This document shows positions 1 to 5,238 of a DNA stretch of 5,238 nt, piece after piece. A program made the translations under genes and the position numbers. This DNA comes from Candidatus Tharpella sp. Lineage in GTDB: Bacteria > Desulfobacterota > Anaeroferrophillalia > Anaeroferrophillales > Tharpellaceae. The stretch spans positions 1 through 5,238 of the forward strand of contig JAGGTT010000078.1 in assembly GCA_021163565.1 (NCBI GenBank). The letters run 5' to 3'. The notes beneath the pieces are model-generated. The model searched no databases and had not been told where the DNA came from. It saw only the letters and a list, made by a program, of their open reading frames with translations. Position 1 is the first letter of the stretch; the number at the start of each line of letters is the position of its first letter.

Positions 1-749
1 AGATTATTCAGGAGCGTCTCGAACGGGAGTATCAGCTGGACCTGATCACAACTTCACCGACGGTTGTTTATGAGATTGAGTTGAAGGATGGTTCAGTGGT
101 AACCATTGATAACCCGAGCAGTATGCCGTCAAGCGGCGAAATAAACCATATCGGTGAGCCCATGGTTCGGGCCTCGATTCATGTGCCGAATGAATATATT
201 GGTAATATTCTTAAATTATGTGAGGACAAACGCGGTACGCAGCAGGAGATTAAATATCTGGATGAAACCCGGGCCATGATTATCTACGATCTGCCCTTAA
301 ATGAAATTGTTCTGGATTTTTATGACCGATTGAAATCACTGACCCGCGGCTACGCCTCTTTAGACTATGAACCGTGTGGCCATCGTCATGCCAATCTGGT
401 TAAACTGGATATCATGATCAATGGTGAGTTGGTTGACGCTCTGTCGCTGATTGTTCATCAGGAGCGTGCTTTTGACCGGGGCCGGGATCTGGCTGTAAAG
501 ATGAAGGAGTTGATCCCCAGGCAGATGTTCGAGGTTGCGATCCAGGCCGCTATCGGTACTAAAGTTGTGGCCCGGACGACGGTAAAGGCCCTGCGTAAAA
601 ATGTTACCGCCAAATGTTACGGTGGTGATATTACACGGAAACGGAAACTTCTGGAGAAACAGAAAGCCGGAAAGAAACGCATGAAACAGGTCGGTAAGGT
701 TGAACTGCCGCAGGATGCTTTTCTGGCAATCTTAAATATTGATTCGTAG
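1..749 (+). CDS. lepA: Elongation factor 4 (LepA), C-terminal part, 5' end cut by window edge
   Basis: A ribosome-associated translational GTPase related to EF-G, thought to back-translocate or remodel stalled ribosomes. The reading frame is open from base 3 and gives 248 residues before the TAG stop, out of about 600 in the family, so the GTPase domain and domain II lie outside the window. Seen here: an EF-G domain V-like segment beginning near GEPMVRASI (fragment residues about 51-130), then the LepA-specific C-terminal domain. That domain carries the family signatures [41 protein letters not shown] and the basic [13 protein letters not shown] tail, followed by [12 protein letters not shown]. 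The visible end is intact, with no frameshift and a normal C-terminus. The next gene, lepB, begins 71 bases downstream; this lepA-lepB pairing is common in bacteria. Identification is very secure; only the N-terminal state is unknown. Confidence 0.97.
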   Translation, partial: IIQERLEREYQLDLITTSPTVVYEIELKDGSVVTIDNPSSMPSSGEINHIGEPMVRASIHVPNEYIGNILKLCEDKRGTQQEIKYLDETRAMIIYDLPLNEIVLDFYDRLKSLTRGYASLDYEPCGHRHANLVKLDIMINGELVDALSLIVHQERAFDRGRDLAVKMKELIPRQMFEVAIQAAIGTKVVARTTVKALRKNVTAKCYGGDITRKRKLLEKQKAGKKRMKQVGKVELPQDAFLAILNIDS

Positions 750-754
750 TGGTT

Positions 755-784
755 TTCGCAACACTTTCGCGTTTAATTTATAAC
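755..784 (+). promoter_or_regulatory. Weak possible promoter upstream of lepB
   Basis: In the AT-rich gap between lepA and lepB there is TATAAC at 779-784 (close to a -10 box), with TTCGCA at 755-760, which matches 4 of 6 positions of a sigma-70 -35 box at 18-base spacing. The same place holds a small inverted repeat, GCGTT (769-773) and AACGC (782-786), too weak to be a terminator. AT-rich gaps produce such matches by chance, and lepB could simply be read through from lepA. This is a tentative call. Confidence 0.2.
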
Positions 785-820
785 GCATTATTCTAAATTT
801 AATTTAAAGAGAAAGAAATT

Positions 821-1462
821 TTGACAAAAAAGATTGGTCTAGCAGCAAACCGTAGGGGCGGGGTGATTCGTGAATATGCCGAATCGATCATCATCGCCAT
901 TCTGATTGCCCTTTTTATCCGGGCCTTTATTGTTCAGGCCTTCAAGATACCTTCAGGTTCTATGGAACCGACGTTGCTGATCGGCGATCACCTGCTGGTC
1001 AATAAATTTACATACGGTATCAAACTGCCCCTGATAGATAAAAAAGTTATGATTTTTAACGAGCCTGAGCGGGAGGATATAATAGTTTTTATTTACCCTC
1101 AGGATAAATCAAAAGATTTTATCAAACGGGTTATAGGCGTTCCCGGTGATACTGTTGAGATCCGCCAGAAAAAAATATATATCAACGGTAAACTTTGGCA
1201 GGATTCTCACGGTGTCTATCGGGACAGTGAGGTTACGGCTCTGGTTCCCCGTGATAATTTCGGGCCGGTTGTGGTGCCGCCGGGACATGTTATGGTTATG
1301 GGTGACAACCGTGACCACAGTTATGACAGTCGTTTCTGGGGTTTTGTGCCCTTTGATCAGATTAAAGGGAAAGCCTTGATTCTTTATTGGTCATGGGATA
1401 GATTAAGTAATAGTATGGTTGATAAGGTACGCTTTAAGAGGCTCGGGCAGTTGCTTCACTGA
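821..1462 (+). CDS. lepB: Signal peptidase I (type I leader peptidase)
   Basis: Membrane-bound serine protease that removes signal peptides from proteins exported by Sec or Tat, acting on the outer face of the cytoplasmic membrane. The 213-residue protein has one N-terminal membrane anchor (about residues 20-40, rich in I, L, A and F). Next comes the PSGSMEPTL box with the catalytic serine at S47. The KRVIGVPGD box supplies the general-base lysine at K102, and the GDNRDHSYDSRFWG box lies at 161-174. All catalytic elements of the S26 family are present, and the length fits the short single-anchor form. The start is TTG at 821: an in-frame stop lies at 800-802, and the next ATG is M48 inside the active site, so a later start would destroy the enzyme. 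The ribosome binding site is weak (AGAG at 808-811). The gene lies 71 bases after lepA and 71 bases before pyrR. Confidence 0.97.
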   Translation: MTKKIGLAANRRGGVIREYAESIIIAILIALFIRAFIVQAFKIPSGSMEPTLLIGDHLLVNKFTYGIKLPLIDKKVMIFNEPEREDIIVFIYPQDKSKDFIKRVIGVPGDTVEIRQKKIYINGKLWQDSHGVYRDSEVTALVPRDNFGPVVVPPGHVMVMGDNRDHSYDSRFWGFVPFDQIKGKALILYWSWDRLSNSMVDKVRFKRLGQLLH

Positions 1463-1533
1463 TACTTGTGTGATGATACCGTTTTTGTTGAAAAAATAAG
1501 AAAATAACCTGTAAATTAACAGAGTGTTGAGTT
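1463..1533 (+). other. Leader region before pyrR, without a visible attenuator
   Basis: These 71 bases separate lepB from the pyr genes. They are AT-rich, with runs such as GTTTTTG (1481-1487) and an A-rich stretch at 1491-1505. I see no strong hairpin followed by a T run, no anti-terminator pair, and no match to the conserved PyrR-binding loop (ARUCCNGNGAGGYU-like) found in Gram-positive pyr leaders. No convincing -35/-10 pair with good spacing is visible either. A TGA at 1528-1530, in frame with pyrR, rules out an upstream ATG, GTG or TTG start for that gene. Confidence 0.5.
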
Positions 1534-2094
1534 ATGTTACAGACTGAAGAAAACAGCGTCTGCAGCGCCCAGGATGTTGCTCAGTTACTAAAGCGCATGG
1601 CCTTCGAGATCGTGGAGCGCAATTTGGTTTCAGAGAAGCTGGTACTTGTCGGAATTCTAACCCGGGGGGTTTCTCTAGCCCGGCGTCTCCAGAAGATCAT
1701 CGGGGAAACTGCGAATCGTGATTTGCCGCTGGGGGTTCTCGATATCACTCTCTATCGGGACGATCTCTCATCTGCCACCCACCATCCGGTTGTGCGCAAG
1801 ACCGAGATCCCTTTTTCCCTCGATGGAGTAACCGTAATCCTGGTTGATGATGTTCTTTATACTGGCCGAACCGTTCGGGCAGCCCTGGACAGTTTGATCG
1901 ATTTCGGCAGGCCACAGAGTATTCAGCTTGCTGTTTTAGTTGATCGTGGCTGTCGTGAGTTGCCGATTGCCGCAGATTTTGTCGGGGTCAGTGTGCCCGC
2001 GTCGGCGCAGGATCGGGTGATGGTGCGGGTTGAAGAGAGTGATGGTTTTGATAGAATAACGGTCATGCCGCGCGATTCAACGTCAGGGGAGTAG
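1534..2094 (+). CDS. pyrR: PyrR bifunctional regulator / uracil phosphoribosyltransferase
   Basis: PyrR proteins sense UMP/UTP and PRPP and regulate pyrimidine genes, in Bacillus by binding pyr mRNA; most also make UMP from uracil and PRPP. The 186-residue product matches the usual 180-190. Seen: LTRGVSLARRLQ (42-53), the DITLYRDDL segment (70-78), the PRPP-binding loop VILVDDVLYTGRT (101-113), and LVDRGCRELPIAADFVG (135-151). The catalytic fold therefore looks intact. By ungapped comparison with B. subtilis PyrR from memory, residues tied there to RNA binding differ: T18 is K20, H22 is F24, R146 is A146 and K152 is V152, while R19 (R21 here) and R141 are kept. RNA binding may thus be altered or lost. 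ATG 1534 is the first possible start, since an in-frame stop sits two codons upstream; the ribosome binding site is weak (AGAG at 1521-1524). pyrB follows after 6 bases. Confidence 0.95.
   Translation: MLQTEENSVCSAQDVAQLLKRMAFEIVERNLVSEKLVLVGILTRGVSLARRLQKIIGETANRDLPLGVLDITLYRDDLSSATHHPVVRKTEIPFSLDGVTVILVDDVLYTGRTVRAALDSLIDFGRPQSIQLAVLVDRGCRELPIAADFVGVSVPASAQDRVMVRVEESDGFDRITVMPRDSTSGE
2085..2091 (+). promoter_or_regulatory. Ribosome binding site of pyrB
   Basis: AGGGGAG lies at the very end of pyrR, 9 bases before ATG 2101. It is a strong Shine-Dalgarno sequence and fixes the pyrB start. Its overlap with the pyrR stop region suggests coupled translation. Confidence 0.8.
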
Positions 2095-2100
2095 GTCGAA

Positions 2101-3030
2101 ATGGGATTTGAACGTAAAGATCTGTTGGGAACCCGGGATCTGTCGGCGATAGAGATAAGATCTCTTTTAGAAAGTGCTGAATCTTTTAAGGAAATTGCTG
2201 AACGTCCCTTAAAAAAAGTTCCTGCCCTGCGAGGTAAAACAGTTGTTAACCTCTTTTTTGAACCGAGTACCAGAACCCGAACCTCTTTTGAGATTGCCGC
2301 CAAACGTCTGAGTGCTGATGCGGTTAATATGAGTGTGTCAACCTCCAGTGTGGTTAAAGGTGAGAGTCTGCTGGATACGGTTGATAATATCCAGGCGATG
2401 GCTCCTGATATTATTGTTGTCCGGCATAAGTTTGTCGGCGCGGCGCATATGATTGCCGGACGGGTTGGGGCCCGGGTGGTTAATGCCGGAGACGGTGCTA
2501 ATGAGCATCCGACTCAGGCTTTGCTTGACATGCTGACTATCTCAGAACATAAGCGCTTAGGGCCCGGTCTGACGGTGGCAATCATCGGCGATATCGCCCA
2601 CAGTCGGGTTGCGCGTTCAAATATCTGGGCTCTGACTACCCTGGGGGTAACGGTCAGGGTTTGCGCTCCGCCGACAATGCTGCCACGGGAGCTTGAAAAA
2701 ATTCCGGGATTGGTGGTCTGTGAGCGTCCTGAGGAAGCACTGGCTGGAGTCGATGTGGTGATGATGTTAAGAATTCAGCTTGAACGTCAGGACCGGCTGC
2801 TGTTTCCTTCAATTCGGGATTATGCCAGAATCTTCGGGCTGAACCGGCAGCGTCTTGATCTGGCCGCAGCGGATGCGATTGTTATGCATCCCGGCCCCAT
2901 TAACCGTGGAGTTGAAATTACTTCCGAGGTCGCCGACGGCAGCCGGGCCGTCATTTTGAATCAGGTTAGTAACGGCGTCGCTCTGCGGATGGCGGTTCTC
3001 TTTCTGCTTGGAGGTCAGAGCTATGAGTAG
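2101..3030 (+). CDS. pyrB: Aspartate carbamoyltransferase catalytic subunit
   Basis: Catalyses the first committed step of pyrimidine synthesis, carbamoyl phosphate plus aspartate to carbamoyl aspartate, as a cytosolic trimer. The 309 residues match the family's usual length. Carbamoyl-phosphate domain: [12 protein letters not shown] with S56-T57-R58-T59-R60, the mobile-loop lysine K86 in VVKGES, R108 in VRH, and EHPTQALLD with H136 and Q139. Aspartate domain: [12 protein letters not shown] with R169, LRIQ with R224 and Q226 for the aspartate carboxylate, and HPGPINRG at 263-270. All expected active-site residues are present. The gene follows pyrR closely and overlaps pyrC by 8 bases. No regulatory subunit gene (pyrI) lies next to it, so the enzyme is probably a plain trimer or an assembly with PyrC rather than the E. 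coli dodecamer. The aspartate-domain features and HPGPINRG argue against ornithine carbamoyltransferase. Confidence 0.98.
   Translation: MGFERKDLLGTRDLSAIEIRSLLESAESFKEIAERPLKKVPALRGKTVVNLFFEPSTRTRTSFEIAAKRLSADAVNMSVSTSSVVKGESLLDTVDNIQAMAPDIIVVRHKFVGAAHMIAGRVGARVVNAGDGANEHPTQALLDMLTISEHKRLGPGLTVAIIGDIAHSRVARSNIWALTTLGVTVRVCAPPTMLPRELEKIPGLVVCERPEEALAGVDVVMMLRIQLERQDRLLFPSIRDYARIFGLNRQRLDLAAADAIVMHPGPINRGVEITSEVADGSRAVILNQVSNGVALRMAVLFLLGGQSYE
3010..3014 (+). promoter_or_regulatory. Ribosome binding site of pyrC, inside the end of pyrB
   Basis: GGAGG, 8 bases before ATG 3023. It decides the pyrC start: a TTG at 3008 also opens the frame, but it overlaps this site and has no comparable signal of its own. 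The site lies within the last codons of pyrB, which fits coupled translation. Confidence 0.85.
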
Positions 3031-4363
3031 TAATAATTCCTCTCTGTTGTTAAAAAATATTCGTTTGATTGATGCCGGGCAGAACCGGGATGAAAAGAAT
3101 CTGGATATCCTTTTACGGGATGGAAAAGTTGCAGAGATTGCGCCTGACATCAGCTTCGCGGCCGATCAGGTGATTGATCTTGATGGTGCCTGGGTAATGC
3201 CGGGCGCGATTGATCTTCATGTGCATTTGCGGGAACCCGGTTTTGAATATAAAGAGACTATCTTGAGTGGGGCCCGGGCCGCAGTCGCGGGCGGCTTTAC
3301 TTCAATTGCCTGCATGGCTAATACGAGACCGGTTAATGACAGTGCCGCGGTGACTCGATTTATACTGGAACAGGCCCGCTCAGCTCCGGCCAAGGTTCTG
3401 CCGATTGCTGCTATCAGCAAGGGCATGGCTGGGGAAGAACTGGTGGAGATGGGTGATCTGAGTGCGGCCGGGGCCGTGGCTTTTTCCGATGATGGTAAAA
3501 CTGTTGCCAATAGCAAACTCTTGCGTCACGCTCTGGAGTATGCTTCACTTTTTAATAAACCGCTGCTATGTCACTGCCAGGACAATGCGCTCTTTGCCGA
3601 CGGAGTTATTCATGAGGGCCTGATTTCGGCGGCTCACGGTCTGCCTGGAATTCCAACTCTGGCTGAAGATATTGATATTGCTCGAAGTATCATGCTGGCT
3701 GAATATCTGAAAGTGCCAATACATATTTGTCATCTGAGTACAGCCGAAGGGATTCGGTTAGTACGTTCCGCCAAGGATCGCGGAGTTAAGGTTACCGCAG
3801 AGGCGACTCCGCACCATCTTTTTCTTGATGAACGGGCGGTTATCGATCTGGCCTGCGGTGAAGTTCTGGACGATTCTCTGAAACCGAATCAACTTCGCTA
3901 TAATACGGTTACCAAGATGAGTCCGCCCTTACGTGCGACTACAGATGTCAGTGCTTTAAGAGAGGCCTTAGCGGATGGTACTATCGATGTTATTGCTACC
4001 GATCATGCTCCGCATGAAGCGACCGAAAAAGCGGTTGAATATGAACTGGCTCCATTCGGGGTGATTGGCCTGGAAACCGCAGTGGCTTTAGGTTTAAGAT
4101 TGATTAACGAGAAGGTGCTGACCCCGCTTGAGCTGACAGCGCGTTTGAGTTTGGCGCCAGCTGAAATTTTAGGGCTTGACGACCGCGGTTCACTGGCTGT
4201 CGGCATGGCGGCTGATTTAATGATTGTCGATCCTGAACTTGAGTGGACGGTAGACCCTGAAAAGTTTTATTCAAAAGCCCGCAACACCCCCTTTGCCGGT
4301 TGGCGGATGCAGGGTCGGGTTGTGAAAACCATTGTCGACGGCAAGGTTGTTTTTAATTTATAA
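3023..4363 (+). CDS. pyrC: Dihydroorotase, class I (zinc amidohydrolase)
   Basis: Cyclises carbamoyl aspartate to dihydroorotate, the third step of pyrimidine synthesis. Starting at ATG 3023 the protein has 446 residues, somewhat longer than the usual 420-430. Amidohydrolase metal ligands are all visible: DLHVHLR (H66, H68), FSDDG (D156/D157, the bridging aspartate region that replaces carboxylated lysine in class I enzymes), CHCQD (H184), HICHLS (H237) and ATDHAPH (D327). Substrate-binding R70 and N100 (MANTRP) are also kept. It is therefore a complete, probably active dihydroorotase rather than an inactive PyrC-like partner of ATCase. Two oddities: the loop at about 271-297 looks longer than usual, and the usual KxNPPLR box reads KMSPPLR (298-304). 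The C-terminal strands ([10 protein letters not shown], then [13 protein letters not shown]) are typical. It overlaps pyrB by 8 bases and is followed by carA. Confidence 0.96.
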   Translation: MSSNNSSLLLKNIRLIDAGQNRDEKNLDILLRDGKVAEIAPDISFAADQVIDLDGAWVMPGAIDLHVHLREPGFEYKETILSGARAAVAGGFTSIACMANTRPVNDSAAVTRFILEQARSAPAKVLPIAAISKGMAGEELVEMGDLSAAGAVAFSDDGKTVANSKLLRHALEYASLFNKPLLCHCQDNALFADGVIHEGLISAAHGLPGIPTLAEDIDIARSIMLAEYLKVPIHICHLSTAEGIRLVRSAKDRGVKVTAEATPHHLFLDERAVIDLACGEVLDDSLKPNQLRYNTVTKMSPPLRATTDVSALREALADGTIDVIATDHAPHEATEKAVEYELAPFGVIGLETAVALGLRLINEKVLTPLELTARLSLAPAEILGLDDRGSLAVGMAADLMIVDPELEWTVDPEKFYSKARNTPFAGWRMQGRVVKTIVDGKVVFNL

Positions 4364-4368
4364 AAGGA
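4363..4368 (+). promoter_or_regulatory. Ribosome binding site of carA, overlapping the pyrC stop
   Basis: AAAGGA begins at the last base of the pyrC TAA stop. It lies about 12 bases before ATG 4380. In-frame ATGs at 4368 and 4371 overlap it or lie too close; a TTG at 4374 has about 6-base spacing. The exact start is therefore uncertain within four codons. Confidence 0.55.
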
Positions 4369-4379
4369 TGATGTTGGCA

Positions 4380-5238
4380 ATGACTGGTACCGCTAAACTA
4401 GGCCGCAAGGCGGTTCTTCTACTGAAAGATGGCACCCTTTTTACCGGGCGGGCTTTTGGTGCGTCCGGTGAGGCCTGTGCTGAGGTCGTCTTCAATACCA
4501 GTTTAAGCGGTTATCAGGAGGTTCTAAGTGATCCCTCATATGCCGGCCAGATGGTGTTGATGACCTATCCTCATATCGGTAATTACGGGATAAATGATGA
4601 AGATCAGGAGTCTCGCCGTTGTTTTTTGTCAGCTTTTATCGTGAAAGAGTACTGTCCTTATCCGAGTAGCTGGCGGAGTCAGACTGATCTGGCGGAATTT
4701 ATGATAAGAGACGGGGTGATCGGACTTGAAGGGATCGATACCCGGGCTTTAACCCGTCATATTCGTGAAGCCGGGGCCATGCCCGGGATTATCAGCAGTG
4801 AAGATTTCGATCCTGAATCACTTAAAGCAAAACTTGATAAATGGCCTGGTATCGAAGGAGTCAACCTGGTTGCCGGAGTAACCGCAGAAAAAGGTTATGA
4901 GTGGCAGCAGTCAACATGGGATCTCAAAGATGGCTACCGGAACAGCAGCCGGGCTGACAAAAGGGTTGTGGTTTATGATTTTGGGGTTAAGTACAATATC
5001 TTGCGCCTCTTAAAGGATGTCGGTTGTCAGGTAACCGTGGTTCCTGCAGGAACCCCAGCAGCTGAGGTTTTAGCACTTCAACCTGACGGTCTTTTTCTCT
5101 CCAACGGTCCCGGTGATCCGTCGGCGTTAGGTGAGATTGTCGGTGAAATTAAACAGCTTATTGGTAAACTGCCGATTTGCGGCATCTGTCTCGGACATCA
5201 GGTTTTAGGCCAGGCTTTGGGTGGTAAAACCTTTAAAT
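4380..5238 (+). CDS. carA: Carbamoyl-phosphate synthase small (glutaminase) subunit, 3' end cut by window edge
   Basis: Hydrolyses glutamine and channels ammonia to CarB for carbamoyl phosphate synthesis, feeding pyrimidine and arginine pathways. The frame is open to the window end, giving 286 of about 380 residues. Seen: the N-terminal small-chain domain (about 10-140), with [26 protein letters not shown] residues at 36-57, the [10 protein letters not shown] segment (63-72) and the [10 protein letters not shown] segment (120-129). The class I glutamine amidotransferase domain then starts near 196, with [22 protein letters not shown] (240-248) and GICLGHQ (268-274), where C270 is the catalytic nucleophile. 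The catalytic His-Glu pair would lie beyond the window. ATG 4380 was chosen for ribosome-binding-site spacing; in-frame starts at 4368, 4371 and 4374 would add two to four residues. It follows pyrC by 16 bases, so it is almost certainly in the same transcript, and carB is expected downstream. Confidence 0.97.
   Translation, partial: MTGTAKLGRKAVLLLKDGTLFTGRAFGASGEACAEVVFNTSLSGYQEVLSDPSYAGQMVLMTYPHIGNYGINDEDQESRRCFLSAFIVKEYCPYPSSWRSQTDLAEFMIRDGVIGLEGIDTRALTRHIREAGAMPGIISSEDFDPESLKAKLDKWPGIEGVNLVAGVTAEKGYEWQQSTWDLKDGYRNSSRADKRVVVYDFGVKYNILRLLKDVGCQVTVVPAGTPAAEVLALQPDGLFLSNGPGDPSALGEIVGEIKQLIGKLPICGICLGHQVLGQALGGKTFK

Noticed and set aside
769..786. Inverted repeat GCGTT/AACGC after lepA as a terminator
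   Set aside because: The stem is only 5 bp with an 8-base loop, and no T run follows, so it cannot be supported as a terminator.
1146..1379. Plus-strand open frame of 77 codons within lepB
   Set aside because: It is in an alternative frame inside the signal peptidase catalytic region, without a ribosome binding site or recognisable product.
1485..1517. Promoter before pyrR from TTGTTG (1485-1490) and TAAATT (1512-1517)
   Set aside because: The spacing is 21 bases and the -10 match is poor; no better pair was found.
1923..2303. Open frame of 126 codons on the minus strand across the pyrR/pyrB junction
   Set aside because: It lies antisense to two well-supported genes and resembles no protein family I recognise. 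Other minus-strand frames at 1109-1318, 2809-3150, 3217-3516 and 4003-4206 were rejected for the same reason.
3008..3022. TTG 3008 as the pyrC start (five extra residues)
   Set aside because: It overlaps the GGAGG site that serves ATG 3023 at ideal spacing; the extra residues do not look like family sequence.

Overview
This window is a stretch of bacterial housekeeping chromosome, with all genes on the + strand. It holds the 3' end of lepA (elongation factor 4), complete lepB (signal peptidase I), and then pyrR, pyrB, pyrC and the first three quarters of carA. No mobile element, CRISPR array, tRNA, rRNA, phage gene or toxin-antitoxin pair is visible. Base composition looks roughly half GC and similar across all genes, so nothing suggests recent transfer.

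The combination of an inner-membrane signal peptidase of the short single-anchor type, lepA-lepB linkage, and a pyrR-pyrB-pyrC-carA cluster with a class I dihydroorotase suggests a Gram-negative bacterium of the deltaproteobacterial type (Desulfuromonadales/Geobacter-Pelobacter-like Desulfobacterota). This is inference from gene order and protein character remembered for that group; sequence searches were not possible.

Layout: positions 1-749 are the C-terminal part of LepA. Positions 750-820 are a short AT-rich gap with a weak possible promoter. Positions 821-1462 are signal peptidase I, starting at TTG. Positions 1463-1533 are a 71-base gap before pyrR with no recognisable attenuator. Positions 1534-4363 carry pyrR, pyrB and pyrC, packed with 6 bases between the first two and an 8-base overlap between the next two. 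carA follows after 16 bases and runs off the right edge with an open reading frame.

The pyr genes form one functional unit. CarA supplies ammonia from glutamine to the carbamoyl-phosphate synthetase large subunit, whose gene carB is presumably beyond the window. PyrB joins carbamoyl phosphate to aspartate, and PyrC closes the ring to dihydroorotate. PyrR is the family's uridine-nucleotide sensor and weak uracil phosphoribosyltransferase. The most interesting point is that this PyrR appears to have lost several residues implicated in RNA binding in Bacillus PyrR, and that its leader lacks an obvious PyrR-binding loop and terminator. Its regulatory mode is therefore unclear. I found no convincing undescribed system.
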